A stretch of DNA of 64,000 bases from Pycnococcus provasolii (Eukaryota; Chlorophyta; Pseudoscourfieldiophyceae; Pseudoscourfieldiales): NCBI GenBank assembly GCA_049487715.1, contig CP150559.1:248001-312000 (forward strand), read 5' to 3'. Below are positions 36,649-46,432 of the stretch, in pieces (position 1 is the stretch's first letter; each line of letters begins with the position of its first letter). The position numbers and the translations under genes were made by a program. Under the pieces are notes generated by a model. That model did not search any database, was not told the DNA's origin, and saw only the letters and a list, made by a program, of their open reading frames with translations.

Positions 36649-37356
36649 ATGCCATCTATGGAGGTTAGCAATCTTGCGAAAAGCAGCAAAGGGAAGACGG
36701 CGGCGACAAACCATACCCTTGGTGGTGGTGCCGGTGCTGCCAATGCGAGTGGTGGCCTCAACGCGTCGAAACGCAGGCAATGCCAGAGGTGCAAGGGGCC
36801 GGGAAGGCAGTGCAAGAACGACGCGGCGCCTGGCGACGTGTACTGCACGTATCACCGCGCCGAGCGGCAGAGGCACAGCACCTCGCAGCACGGCGCACCT
36901 CCTGCAAAGCCTAGATACCCGGCGCCTGCAAAAGGCGAATACGGCGTGGGAAAGCGCGCTCCCAAGCGCCCGCGTCATGAAGCGGCTGGCAACACCCCGC
37001 CACCCTTGCCAGCCGCCGAAGTTAAGAAGGTGCGCACGGCGAAGAAAGTGACCGACGAGGCGAAGAAGCAACGCACGGCGCAGACGGCGGCTGTGACGGC
37101 GGCTGCACAAGCGAACATGATGGAGGAAAAGCACATCGCTACCATACGCGGCGAAGCGATCCTCAAGCTGATTCTCGTCGAGCACTTCAAGAAGACTGGA
37201 TGCTCGGCGGCGGAGCTGCAGGAGAAGGTGCAGCACATGTTGGAGAGCCCGTTCCTCACGAAGGACGCGCTGGCTTGGATTGCAAACGTCTTTGACTACG
37301 ACTTTCAAGACTTTCGCAAGACGGCGCCACGCGTCATCAAGGTGTTCGGCCTCTAA
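36649..37356 (+). CDS. Hypothetical basic protein with a CCCH-type zinc motif
   Basis: The first in-frame ATG is 36649 (235 residues). A Ser/Ala/Gly-rich start leads to CQRCKGPGRQCKNDAAPGDV with YCTYH after it, a C-x2-C-x6-C...C-x2-H arrangement like small zinc motifs found in plant WRC domains and DUF5763-type proteins. A basic, Ala/Lys-rich middle (KRAPKRPRHE, KKVRTAKKV) suggests nuclear location. The C-terminal ~85 residues look helical and folded (AILKLILVEHFKKTGCSAAE, then FLTKDALAWIANVFDYDF), perhaps a winged-helix-like fold. I do not recognise the family. The codon pattern and conserved-looking helix support a real gene. Confidence 0.6.
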   Translation: MPSMEVSNLAKSSKGKTAATNHTLGGGAGAANASGGLNASKRRQCQRCKGPGRQCKNDAAPGDVYCTYHRAERQRHSTSQHGAPPAKPRYPAPAKGEYGVGKRAPKRPRHEAAGNTPPPLPAAEVKKVRTAKKVTDEAKKQRTAQTAAVTAAAQANMMEEKHIATIRGEAILKLILVEHFKKTGCSAAELQEKVQHMLESPFLTKDALAWIANVFDYDFQDFRKTAPRVIKVFGL

Positions 37357-37509
37357 CGCGGGAGCCGAAAAGCTAAGGTAGCTTTCATCTCTTCTGAGTT
37401 TTCACACCCACACCCACAACCCACTGCATTGACATTGAAACGACAAGCTAGGAACTCGAAACAGCATTCTGATCAAGCATTTTGTAACAAGGAAAAAAGA
37501 TTTTTCACC

Positions 37510-38520
37510 TCACTCTTTCGTGAACACGAATCTACCGCTCGTGCCCACGGCACGGCCGACAAATGCCGATCCTCCGCAGACTGGTGTAATGACGTACGAT
37601 GCTCCTGGGGAACTCTCGGCGTTGTTGCTTGGCAGCGGCGACCAGAACGAACGATCTCCACCGGCGCTCGTACCTGACGTAGATGTGCTGAGTGGCACGC
37701 TTATGTCCAAGTCACGTATGGACTGCAAAATTTCCATCTGCAGCTGTCCTCGAGGGAGCAGGGCGGGCGCGACGACCGCCTCCACGAGCGACGAGATGGA
37801 CACGTCGCTGACACGAGCCTCCTGAAACTTGAGGCGAATGCGTCGTCCGCTCGCGACGTCGTACGTCGCACGCACGGTGAACGTCACTGCGTCGTCGACT
37901 TCGCTCAGTAGAATATTTGGATCCCAGAAGGTGGGGATAGGGATGGTACCCAAGGGCGTCTCCACCTCGGTTGGGGGCACTTCGCGCGGTCCAAACTCTG
38001 TGATATTCTCGACGACGAGCGTTCCATCGTCGTCTCTGCTGAACTTCTGGAAGATGCCGCCAACACGAGCGACTTGGTTCGTTTTCAAGTCGAGGATGGA
38101 CGTGACGTCCGCCGCCGTCGTGTACTTCAGTCTCCAGAGTCCGTCAAGTACGTCGGGCAGGTACTCTCCGACAGTATCCTTTGCTGCGGCGAGTCGTTCG
38201 AGTTCTACGCAAGCCTCCTCGACCTCCCCTCTGCGTGTCGGTCCAGCATCCGCGCCTCTGTTTGTGGATGCGCACAAGGTGAGCAGACGCTGAAGTGCTC
38301 GATCCTCTTCGGAGGATTCTCCTAAGGTTCCTTCCCCAGCAGCGTCCGCCCATGATGATGGCGTTGAATCTTCAGTTGAATCTGCTGCCAGTGCATTTGG
38401 CGTAACTAACTGGCGATACCTTCGATGAAAACGACGACAGAAAAACGACGATTTCTGACGAGAACATCGAAGAGAAGACGCCCTACTAATAGTATTATTG
38501 GTGCTTCCCAGCATGGCCAT
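37510..38520 (-). CDS. Plastid fibrillin (PAP/fibrillin domain)
   Basis: Fibrillins are lipid-binding proteins of plastoglobules and thylakoids. The 336-residue protein starts with an Arg/Ser-rich transit-like sequence of ~55 residues. The fibrillin domain covers most of the rest: LERLAAAKDTVGEYLPDVLD, GLWRLKYTTAADVTSILDLK, NQVARVGGIFQKF, NITEFGPREV, VTFTVRATYDVASGRRIRLK and LLPRGQLQMEILQ. The C-terminus reads GGSAFVGRAVGTSGRFVFTK. The start lies only 8 bases from the ATG of a divergent frame (38529), which argues that the real start of that neighbour is further downstream. Which fibrillin subgroup is not clear from inspection. Confidence 0.8.
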   Translation of the reverse strand: MAMLGSTNNTISRASSLRCSRQKSSFFCRRFHRRYRQLVTPNALAADSTEDSTPSSWADAAGEGTLGESSEEDRALQRLLTLCASTNRGADAGPTRRGEVEEACVELERLAAAKDTVGEYLPDVLDGLWRLKYTTAADVTSILDLKTNQVARVGGIFQKFSRDDDGTLVVENITEFGPREVPPTEVETPLGTIPIPTFWDPNILLSEVDDAVTFTVRATYDVASGRRIRLKFQEARVSDVSISSLVEAVVAPALLPRGQLQMEILQSIRDLDISVPLSTSTSGTSAGGDRSFWSPLPSNNAESSPGASYVITPVCGGSAFVGRAVGTSGRFVFTKE

Positions 38521-38750
38521 GATAGTCTATGAAGTTCAGGAAAAGTATTTTAATAAAGGATCTGTGGCCACAAGTAAAGTATCTTAGAAGGTACAAGTGT
38601 GTGCGACCCCTGGGCCCTGGGGGGGACGGGTGGGCCTCCAACCCCGAAGTGAGACTTCCTAACCCCCATTCCCATTTTATGCCTCGGCCTCGGGCCAGCT
38701 TTCTGCCCAGTCTCATTCCGGGCAGTCGGGTTCCCGTCGTCGCCTCCTCC

Positions 38751-39146
38751 ATGGCGCGCTCGCCACCTCAGGAACCACAATCCTCCTCACAGGCGCTCAC
38801 AGGACAACCAAGACACACCATGTCGAACAGTCTCACAATCACGGACGACACGCTCAAGCTTCCGTTTGAACAACAACACGCTCAACTCGTTGACGCATGC
38901 CGATCCGAGGCGTTCGTGCACGGATTTAAGTACTTTGCAGCTGCTGCAGCGACGTCGTCCGCACTCATGTTCGCGGCTCTCAAAACATCTCCATCCGTCG
39001 CTAGGGCACTGGGACCCTCAGGTCGAACAGCATGCGTCGCAATTCCTGCGTTCGGACTATTTTTCCTGCAGAGTGAACTGTACATGCTCAAGTGCGGACG
39101 TCGAGTCTCAGAGTGGAAACGATCCAATACGGCCGCTAACAGATAG
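38751..39146 (+). CDS. ENOD93-like small membrane protein
   Basis: ATG 38751 gives 131 residues; ATG 38820 (MSNSLTITDD, 108 residues) is equally possible, and the frame is open up to 38529. The core has CRSEAFVHGFKYFAAAAATS, then SALMFAALKTS, and a second hydrophobic segment RTACVAIPAFGLFFLQSELY, ending in a basic tail. Two membrane segments with a preceding KxxA-type helix match the early nodulin 93 family, which in plants is linked to mitochondria and nitrogen metabolism. The match is moderate. Confidence 0.6.
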   Translation: MARSPPQEPQSSSQALTGQPRHTMSNSLTITDDTLKLPFEQQHAQLVDACRSEAFVHGFKYFAAAAATSSALMFAALKTSPSVARALGPSGRTACVAIPAFGLFFLQSELYMLKCGRRVSEWKRSNTAANR

Positions 39147-39319
39147 ACACTCTTGTCACCGCGCTAGATTCTATTAGCAAAGTGTAAAAAGTGTAAAACA
39201 AGATTGCCTTCTACTTTCTTTCATATATAAAGGCGACGCCTTCCTCAGAGCACCCACTCGTTCACTCACGTCCTCCCTTGTCCCGATAAATTTATCTATT
39301 CATTTGTTTCTTTTGGTTC

Positions 39320-40906
39320 TCAGTGCTTCATCGTCGTTCCGTGCGGGTCAATGACGTACTTCACCGCGGCACCCTTGTCGAAGTCCTTGTAACCCGCAGG
39401 CGCCTCCTCCAAGCTGATGACCTTCGCATTCACCGCACCTGCAATGTCAATCTTATCGTAGAGGATGGCATTCATCAGGTCGCGGTGGTAGCGCATCACG
39501 GGACACTGGCCTGTCACGAAGTGCTGGCTCTTGCTCCATCCCAAGCCGAGGCGCATCGCGAGGCTGCCAGTCCTCGCGTTGTCATCCACACCACCGGGGT
39601 CCTCCGTCACGTACAGGCCTGGAATGCCAATGCCACCGGCAGCCTTGGTGATCTCCATGCAGTCGTTCAGCACCTGGGCAGGCTTCTCCGTTCCGTGGTT
39701 GTGGCCGCATCCGCGCGCCTCGAAGCCGACGCAGTCGATCGCGCAGTCAACCTCCGGCGTGCCGAGGATCTCCGCAATCTGGTCCTTGACGGGACCCTTT
39801 TTGATGTCAACCACCTCGCACCCGAACGACTTCGCCTGCTCGAGGCGCTCGGGGATCATGTCGCCGACAATCACGACGGCGGCGCCGAGAAGCTGACAAG
39901 ATGCCGCGCAGGCGAGGCCAACCGGTCCGGCGCCGGCGACGTACGCGATCTTGCCCGGCCCGACGCCGGCGGACACCGCGCCGTGGTAGCCGGTGGGGAA
40001 GATGTCGCTCAGCAGCGTGAGGTGCTTGATCTTCTCCAAGGCTTGGTCCTTGTCAGGGAACTTCAGAAGGTTGAAGTCCGCGTACGGAACCATGACGTAC
40101 TCCGACTGGCCGCCAATCCAGCCACCCATGTCAACGTAGCCGTATGCCGCGCCCGCTCGGCCAGGGTTCACGTTCAGGCAGACGCCCGTGTGTCCTGCCT
40201 TGCACATGACACAGCGTCCGCACGCAATGTTGAACGGCACGCTGCACAGGTCACCCTCCTTGATGTACTCGACGTCCTTGCCGCACTCGATCACCTCTCC
40301 GGTGATCTCGTGTCCGAGGACCATGTATCCGCCGGTGAGCGACGTGCGCCCGCGCACCATGTGCTGGTCAGAACCGCAAATGTTCGTCGTCGTCACCTTG
40401 AGGATGACGCCGTGCTCGCACTTGCGCTTCTGCCTCTCGCTCGGGACGGGGCTGGACATGCTGTCGAGCTCGAGCTTGGGAAAGTCGATGGGCTTCACTT
40501 CGACTTCACCGGCCGCCATGAACACGACGCCTCGGTTTCCTGAGTCCGCCGCGGAGCTGATGCCACGCTTTGACGACACCCGAGAGTTGGTTTCCGCACA
40601 GCTGTCGCACGGACATGAGAGACCGTGGCCGTGACCCACTGCGCGTGAGCGGGATCGCCGCGGAGCTGACAGGACGTCCGCCGCGGCCGCGGTGCTGATG
40701 CCACGTCTAGGGTTGCCATTTCCCGCACAACACGACGTGCACAGACACCCGTTGGCGTGCGCGCATTCTCCTTGAAGCGACAATGACGACGACGATACGC
40801 CAAGCGCAGCCGTATACGCTGCTGGCGTTCCCGAGCCGGAACGCGCGACGAGTCCTGAACCAGTGACAGTCCAGTACAGCGCACTTGATCCACCACGGCG
40901 GAGCAT
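39320..40906 (-). CDS. Glutathione-independent formaldehyde dehydrogenase (bacterial FdhA type), organelle-targeted
   Basis: This is a zinc-dependent medium-chain dehydrogenase that oxidises formaldehyde with NAD. ATG 40906 is the likely start (528 residues); upstream Met codons at 41194 and 41029 are in frame. The core begins near residue ~145: VTTTNICGSDQHMVRG (catalytic Cys), GHEITGEVIECG (His-Glu), structural zinc CGRCVMCKAGHTGVC, VAGAGPVGLACAASCQLLGA (Rossmann loop), DCVGFEARGCGHNH, GLGWSKSQHFVTGQCPVM. These are diagnostic of the Pseudomonas putida FDH group. The N-terminal region carries two copies of a short pattern (GCLCTSC ... RRGISTAA and LSCPCDSC ... KRGISSAA), possibly a duplicated mitochondrial targeting signal. 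Bacterial origin of the family in this alga is inference. Confidence 0.85.
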   Translation of the reverse strand: MLRRGGSSALYWTVTGSGLVARSGSGTPAAYTAALGVSSSSLSLQGECAHANGCLCTSCCAGNGNPRRGISTAAAADVLSAPRRSRSRAVGHGHGLSCPCDSCAETNSRVSSKRGISSAADSGNRGVVFMAAGEVEVKPIDFPKLELDSMSSPVPSERQKRKCEHGVILKVTTTNICGSDQHMVRGRTSLTGGYMVLGHEITGEVIECGKDVEYIKEGDLCSVPFNIACGRCVMCKAGHTGVCLNVNPGRAGAAYGYVDMGGWIGGQSEYVMVPYADFNLLKFPDKDQALEKIKHLTLLSDIFPTGYHGAVSAGVGPGKIAYVAGAGPVGLACAASCQLLGAAVVIVGDMIPERLEQAKSFGCEVVDIKKGPVKDQIAEILGTPEVDCAIDCVGFEARGCGHNHGTEKPAQVLNDCMEITKAAGGIGIPGLYVTEDPGGVDDNARTGSLAMRLGLGWSKSQHFVTGQCPVMRYHRDLMNAILYDKIDIAGAVNAKVISLEEAPAGYKDFDKGAAVKYVIDPHGTTMKH

Positions 40907-41560
40907 GGTGACCAGTGGTTTATTATTTATTACGAGTAACAGTGTCGTAACAACAATACCAATACGTATCCCCGGCGGATATACAAGGGGATACGGGGAT
41001 AGGCTTCGCAACAAGGCAAGGGTTTGCATTTTGCAACACACACGAACTGCAACGAACTGGACTGCGCGTGTGGTAGGAAAGTCTAGGTGGCAAGGGAGGG
41101 GCGGGATTCTCTCATCCCAAACTTTACCCGGTAAAAGATCAACAACAGAATCAGAATCATGTGATTCGGGGTTACAGTAGTACTCTGTCTGCATGTTCGG
41201 GGTTCTCCCTTATAATATGTAAGTGTGTGACGCTTGAACAGCCTTCGTCTCGTGTTCATGGTTTGTTCCAGTTTGGTGATGGACGACAGCCTTTGGGCAG
41301 TTTGTTCGACGGTCTGTCGACGCCTTGGAGTGGAGCTCTTCGCAACGACTCATGGCGGTGTTCGTTCGAGTTTTCTTCGATCCCTGTTGTTGTCAAACGG
41401 TTCTACTTTTTTAAAGATACATGAGTGGTGAATGAAAGACCGGTGTGAATGAATTCATGGACGACCGTTGACCTGGACAATCTAAAGTGCAACTCGCATT
41501 ATTACTGATGAATGAGGGATCTCAGTTTAACCTCCTTGTCCTCCTTCCACCTCGAGCGCC
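40907..41560. other. Intergenic region between FDH and GlpX genes
   Basis: Both neighbours are on the minus strand, so this region holds the FDH promoter/5' UTR and the GlpX 3' UTR. In-frame ATGs at 41029 and 41194 could extend FDH. No other gene is supported. Confidence 0.4.
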
Positions 41561-42829
41561 CTACTTGTCGTCCTCCTCGCCCTCGTTGCTCATCAAAATG
41601 TCCGCCTGCTGCTGGAAGCGTGGGTTGGTTATGCTCGGCTTCGCCCACTTGTGGTGCGTATCCATGTAACGAACCGTTCCGCTCAGGTTGCGCACGACCA
41701 TCGAGTGCGTCGACGCGCCGCCCATGTGGAAGTGCACGCCACGCAGGAATTCGCCGTCAGTCACTCCTGTGGCGGCAAAGAAGAGCTCCTTGCCTCCACA
41801 CAGATCGGCAGTGTGCATGACGCGGTCCACGCGATCAGCTGAACCAAGAAAGGCGATCGCAGCTTTGCGCTCCTCTTCATCGCGCGGGGCAAGACGTGCC
41901 TGCATATGCGCCCCGAGCGCACGAAGGGCGCACGCCGTGATGACACCCTCAGGACTTCCTCCAGTGCCTACGACCATGTCAACTCCACTGCCGTGCTTCG
42001 AAACTGCAAGCGACGCGGCGACGTCGCCATCCTCGATCAACTTCACACGCGCTCCAGCAGCACGAACTTCGTTGATGATCTTTTCGTGGCGCGGACGCTG
42101 CAGAATGCACACGACGACATCTTCAACTGCCTTCTTTTTGGCCACCGCCACCGTACGGATCGTCTGGCTGATTGGGTCGTCGAGGTGGACGTGAGACGCG
42201 TGCACCTGTTCTGGTACGACAAGTTTTTCCATGTACACAACAGGTCCTGGGTTGAACATTGCGCCCTTCTCCGCCACGGCGATGACGCTGACAGCACCGG
42301 GTCCACCGTTCGCCGTCATAGTAGTGCCATCGACGGGGTCGACGGCGACGTCTACCTCGGGCGACGACCCGTCACCAACCCTTTCTCCGTTGTACAGCAT
42401 GGGCGCCTCATCCTTCTCTCCCTCTCCGATTACGATCGTGCCTTTCATTTTTATGTGCCGCAGCACCGCGCGCATGCCGTCAACCGCAGCCTGATCCGCG
42501 GCTATCTTGTCTCCCCTGCCGTACCATTGTGAGCACCTCAGCGCCGCGGACTCCGTCACGCGCACGAGCTCGAGCGCAAGGTTGCGTCCTTCGAAGAAAT
42601 CGTACGAGGGTCCTTGTCCATGCGTGAGGGGAATGTGCAGTGGCGTCTCGTTCGGCGTTGGAATCTTGTATGTGGACGCCGATGCTAGCCTGTCTTTGTC
42701 TTTGTCGTCGTAGTTTGCACGCGAGGCTGCTTTGACGGTCATCGATGTCGTGCGGGCATGGATGTGAGTGACACGAGCAGGGGGGGGCGCAACAGTTCGC
42801 CATTTGTGCGTTGCTAGGTGAGCATTCAT
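41561..42829 (-). CDS. glpX: Class II fructose-1,6-bisphosphatase (GlpX type), plastid-targeted
   Basis: GlpX hydrolyses fructose-1,6-bisphosphate; in cyanobacteria the same family also uses sedoheptulose-1,7-bisphosphate in the Calvin cycle. ATG 42829 gives 422 residues, with ~70 residues of basic, Thr/Ala-rich transit-like sequence. Family motifs: RCSQWYGRGDKIAADQAAVD, IVIGEGEKDEAPMLYNGERV, DVAVDPVDGTTMTANGGPGA (metal-binding DPVDGT), IEDGDVAASLAVSK, GTGGSPEGVITACALRALG and ADLCGGKELFFAATGVTDG. Length is normal apart from the extension. The frame is open to 42922 with no ATG. Plastid location is inferred from the N-terminus. Confidence 0.85.
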   Translation of the reverse strand: MNAHLATHKWRTVAPPPARVTHIHARTTSMTVKAASRANYDDKDKDRLASASTYKIPTPNETPLHIPLTHGQGPSYDFFEGRNLALELVRVTESAALRCSQWYGRGDKIAADQAAVDGMRAVLRHIKMKGTIVIGEGEKDEAPMLYNGERVGDGSSPEVDVAVDPVDGTTMTANGGPGAVSVIAVAEKGAMFNPGPVVYMEKLVVPEQVHASHVHLDDPISQTIRTVAVAKKKAVEDVVVCILQRPRHEKIINEVRAAGARVKLIEDGDVAASLAVSKHGSGVDMVVGTGGSPEGVITACALRALGAHMQARLAPRDEEERKAAIAFLGSADRVDRVMHTADLCGGKELFFAATGVTDGEFLRGVHFHMGGASTHSMVVRNLSGTVRYMDTHHKWAKPSITNPRFQQQADILMSNEGEEDDK

Positions 42830-43264
42830 TTGTGTTGTGCCTAAAGGAGGATCACACGGCGACAAACGTGCGATGATGCGTGACCACCGGGATGGACAAT
42901 ATTGGAGGAGCCTGGGGGACAAGAATCACAAGCGATGGTTTTTTGACGGGCAGGTTCCACCTCAGCATCCCCCCCCCTGAAGTCTAACTAAAAAGTTTTT
43001 TAAGGGGAGCAGTCAGTCAAACCCCCCATTCATCCCTGGAAAAAGCAAAAGGCGAACCCCCAGTTCAAATAACAGGCAAAACGACCAATACACGCGTTGC
43101 TGTTGCTGAATCACCATAGGTTGGTTGTCAGGTATGTACATAGTACATACAGCACACAGCACACAGTACATAGTACAGTACATACTGTACTTACCAACGT
43201 GAATGGGTTACAGTACGGTACGGTACGTTGGTTAAGGTTCATATGTACGCAAAAATTTACAAGA
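42830..43264. other. Intergenic region with GTAC-rich stretch
   Basis: A C8 run (42968-42975) and a run of GTAC/TACAGT-type repeats (43133-43232) stand out. It lies between two minus-strand genes and should carry the GlpX promoter. No coding frame is supported. Confidence 0.4.
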
Positions 43265-44467
43265 CTACGACGACGCACTTCGCGCACCGCCGCCAACACC
43301 AACGGCACTCTGCGCAGGAGGGCGGTCAAAGAGGTGCTTGGCGAGCTCGTAGCTGCCGAAGAAGATCGCTCCTTGGCTGCAATAAATAAACAAACGAGGG
43401 CCGATGCCGCGATAGAGGCCGCGGAAGCCCTCCTCTTGCACAATTGTGCGAAGCACGTGCGCCACGCCTCGGTACCGCGTCGCCGACGCGGACGCGTGCG
43501 TTGCGGCGTACGCTGAATCCGTCTGCAGGCGCGTCTTCACCAAGTCGAAGGGGGTTGTGAACAACGCGGCGGTGGATCCCGCACACGCACCCACCGCAAG
43601 GTTCCAAGCCGGCGCCAATACTGCTCGCTCTGCCACAACGCCGCCACCTCCATTTCTCAACGATTGCCGCCGCAGTACGAACGCCTTGCCTTGCTCGTAC
43701 GCGAGGAACTTGAGCACGGAGTGCGGCACATTGCGCAGCAGAACCGCTCCCCAACCTCGGTAAAGCTGCCGTGGCCCCTCGTCGCGAAGCACACCGGCAA
43801 GTGCGGCAAAGCTGTGCTTATACTGGCCAGCCTGAACACGCTGCTTGACACACTCGCTCGGTGTGTACACAAAGCTAGTGGCGACGGAAGCCGTGGCACC
43901 CGCGGTGCAGTGAGCAATCCACTGCCGGTCACGGGAAAGCCTCGGCGAAATGCGCACCTTGGTTGCCTCGTAAGCTGATGCGTAGATCGCCGACGTGGGC
44001 GCAGACGTCGCGAGGTTGGCGATGATGCCGCCGTAGAGGGCACGCACCCCCCCGCGTTTCACGATGTCCGCGATGACACCATGTATTTGACGTTTGCCTC
44101 CCCGGTTCATCTGCAGCACAGTCTTGACAGTGTCCACGGGGTGCAGGCAGAGGCTCACGAGCGTTCCAGCCATGGCACCCGCGACGGCGCCACGTGTTGC
44201 CGGGTTGAAGCTTGCGTACGTCGTCGTTGTCGTCGCCACCACGGGCGTGCATGCGACGGACTCTCGCTTAGCCCACCGCAGAGTCAAAGAAGCCACAAGA
44301 GGTTCGCAAGCATGATTGCGTCGCGTTTGCCTTGGTGCGGCTTTCGTGGTTTGGACTTCGCCTCGTCGTGCGAGCCGTCGGCACACGCGACGACCACCAG
44401 CAGCTCTTTGCCTCGCCCAGCCACCTGCGTTCATCCCGTTGCGTGTCTCGCGTGTCTCACTGCCCAT
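43265..44467 (-). CDS. Mitochondrial-carrier-family protein, chloroplast mitoferrin-like (Mfl1/SAM-carrier group)
   Basis: ATG 44467 gives 400 residues; ATG 44434 is also possible. After ~90 Arg/Ala-rich residues come three carrier repeats, each with a PxD/ExxK signature: HPVDTVKTVLQMN, TPSECVKQRVQAG and TPFDLVKTRLQTD. Six hydrophobic helices are discernible. Around the second repeat, TSFVYTPSECVKQ, LYRGWGAVLLRNVPHSVLKF and YEQGKA match plant Mfl1, a chloroplast-envelope iron-related carrier, and the related S-adenosylmethionine carriers. Substrate is therefore iron or S-adenosylmethionine; the sequence does not decide. The long N-terminus favours the plastid. Confidence 0.8.
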   Translation of the reverse strand: MGSETRETRNGMNAGGWARQRAAGGRRVCRRLARRGEVQTTKAAPRQTRRNHACEPLVASLTLRWAKRESVACTPVVATTTTTYASFNPATRGAVAGAMAGTLVSLCLHPVDTVKTVLQMNRGGKRQIHGVIADIVKRGGVRALYGGIIANLATSAPTSAIYASAYEATKVRISPRLSRDRQWIAHCTAGATASVATSFVYTPSECVKQRVQAGQYKHSFAALAGVLRDEGPRQLYRGWGAVLLRNVPHSVLKFLAYEQGKAFVLRRQSLRNGGGGVVAERAVLAPAWNLAVGACAGSTAALFTTPFDLVKTRLQTDSAYAATHASASATRYRGVAHVLRTIVQEEGFRGLYRGIGPRLFIYCSQGAIFFGSYELAKHLFDRPPAQSAVGVGGGARSASS

Positions 44468-45025
44468 CGAGAGGTCTAAACACTCTAACACAGTCGTGAA
44501 AAACCTGCGAGCCCTTGAAGGGCGGCTTGCAAGGTCTCTGAAAGCCGACTGCAACGATCTTAACACGACCCGTTGTAGAGAGGCGCGATGAGCCGATCAA
44601 GGGCCGCCGCAGCAGGGTGAGATGAAAGAGGCCTTGAGAGGGCAAGGGAGGAGGAGGAAAACTCCGGGGATGGGAAAAAAGCATATCCAAAACCACCGGG
44701 GGAACTGGGGAAGAAGAAGGGTGCGACCTAATTAACGGTGCAACGGGGGATCCCACCCCTTCGGAGAATGCCCCACCACAGTGTGCTGTGCTTGTCACCT
44801 GTCACCTGTTGTCACCTTTGTCACCACTGTGTCTATCTGTGATGGCACGCATTCCATCAGGTTTCTTTCAGCGTGGATCAAGGTCGTGCGTGGATCAGAT
44901 CAGCGTCTACAATGCATAATGTGGTTTCCACGCGTGGATAGGGATTTCATACCCATGGTGTGAATGGACAACCGCTGGACAGAGTAAAGTACACTTCATT
45001 ACTGAATGAGGGATCTCAGGGGATG
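44468..45025. other. Intergenic region, carrier promoter and guanine deaminase 3' side
   Basis: Nothing beyond short TGTCACC repeats near 44789-44826 is notable. No gene is supported. Confidence 0.4.
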
Positions 45026-46432
45026 CTATCCCAGGCTGCCGCGCACGACAGCGCCCTGCACAACCACGGCGCGGATGTTTCGGTCGTCGCCGAGGTTGAA
45101 GAAGCGCTCGACCGAGTCGTCCAGGCTCGAGTCGCTCGAGGGAAACACGTCGTACACGCCCGCGCCGGTCAGGTCCACGAGCAGGGCGTCGAAAGCCTCC
45201 CCCTCGCAGAAGTGGCCCGTGTTCAGGCCGAGGGCATCCGCGCCTCCCGCGGTCGCGAGCCACAGGGCGTCGCGCCACGTGAGCGCTTCTGAGGCCTCAG
45301 CCCTGTTGTTCGCCTCCTCTGCCGAGCAGCCCTCCTCGCGCTGCAGCCGCTCGCTCTCCGCGTGCATGACCGCCCTCGACGCGACGACTGCAGAGCGTGC
45401 CGCGACGAGCATCGACGGGCTTATGCCGCCCGCGATGTCCGTCCCGAGGCCCATCTTAACCCCAGCCTTTAGAGCCCGCTTCGCCCTGAGCGAGCCGTTC
45501 GCAAAATAGAAGTTGCTGAGCGGGCAGTGCGCGAGGGACGCGCCACGCCTCGCGAGGACGGCGAGTTCGGTGGCCGTGAGTTTGACGCCGTGGGCCATGA
45601 CGCTTCTCGAGGTCAGCAAGCCGGCCCTGTCCAGCTGGTCCGTGTCCCTCGGCTCCTCCGGATGGAGCGCTGCGACGAACGCGCACTCCCCGTCGCTCTC
45701 GCTGATGTGGCTCTGCACCAGGAGCCCCTCCTCCCGCGCCAGCCTCCCGAGCCCCTCGAGCAGCTCGGGCGAGCACGTCGGCACGAACCTGGGGGTCACC
45801 GCAGGCTCCACGAGGTTGGACCCGATGCTCCGGATCCCCCTCGCCGCCTCCGCCGCGGCCCTCACCGCCTCCTCCGCGTCCCTCTCCACCGTCCCGTCCG
45901 GCGCGTTGCGGTCCATGCTCACCTTGCCCACGATTGCCCGCTGCCCCTGCCTCGCGCACTGCTCCGCGAGCAGCACGGCGGCCCTGACGTGCACGCTGCT
46001 GAAGTAGAGGGCCGCCGTCGTGCCGAGCGAGAGCAGTCTGCTCACCAGCCTGCCGAACACCTCCGACGCCGCCGCCTCGCTCGCCATCGCCGATTCCGCC
46101 GGGAACGTTGTCTCGTCGAGCCACCGCATCAGCTCCGTATCCGTCCGGGTCCCCGTGAAGCTGAACTGCGGCGCGTGGAGGTGCGTGTCCACGAGCCCCG
46201 GCAGCAGCACGGAGCCCCGGGGCAGGCACGTGACGGGCACGCCGCCCGCCTCGAGGCTCCTCAGGAGCGCCTCGCCCGCGGCGCCCCCGGCGTCGCGCAC
46301 CGCCGCCACCAAGGCGCCCCCCGCGCTGACGGCGAGCAGCGCGTCGGGCGCGAGGACAACTGCCCCGTCACCGAAGGACGGCCCGCAGAAGGCGACCGCG
46401 CCGCGGAGCGCTCGCGCCGCCATCGCGCCCAT
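45026..46432 (-). CDS. Guanine deaminase
   Basis: This amidohydrolase converts guanine to xanthine in purine salvage/catabolism. ATG 46432 gives 468 residues; ATG 46423 is also possible. Metal ligands are visible: DTHLHAPQ (HxH), LVQSHISES (His), MAHGVKL (His) and GTDIAGG (Asp). FSFTGTRTDTELMRWLDETT, PAESAMA, PRFVPTCSPELL and LAHCPLSNFYFANG are guanine-deaminase motifs. Length fits the family (~450). No transit peptide is obvious. The coding sequence is distinctly more GC-rich than its neighbours, with many CTC, GCC and AGG codons, which could mean a different origin or a local composition effect. Confidence 0.85.
   Translation of the reverse strand: MGAMAARALRGAVAFCGPSFGDGAVVLAPDALLAVSAGGALVAAVRDAGGAAGEALLRSLEAGGVPVTCLPRGSVLLPGLVDTHLHAPQFSFTGTRTDTELMRWLDETTFPAESAMASEAAASEVFGRLVSRLLSLGTTAALYFSSVHVRAAVLLAEQCARQGQRAIVGKVSMDRNAPDGTVERDAEEAVRAAAEAARGIRSIGSNLVEPAVTPRFVPTCSPELLEGLGRLAREEGLLVQSHISESDGECAFVAALHPEEPRDTDQLDRAGLLTSRSVMAHGVKLTATELAVLARRGASLAHCPLSNFYFANGSLRAKRALKAGVKMGLGTDIAGGISPSMLVAARSAVVASRAVMHAESERLQREEGCSAEEANNRAEASEALTWRDALWLATAGGADALGLNTGHFCEGEAFDALLVDLTGAGVYDVFPSSDSSLDDSVERFFNLGDDRNIRAVVVQGAVVRGSLG

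Noticed and set aside
39222-39232. TATATAAAG as a core promoter
   Set aside because: It lies between two convergent gene ends, so there is no gene for it to drive.
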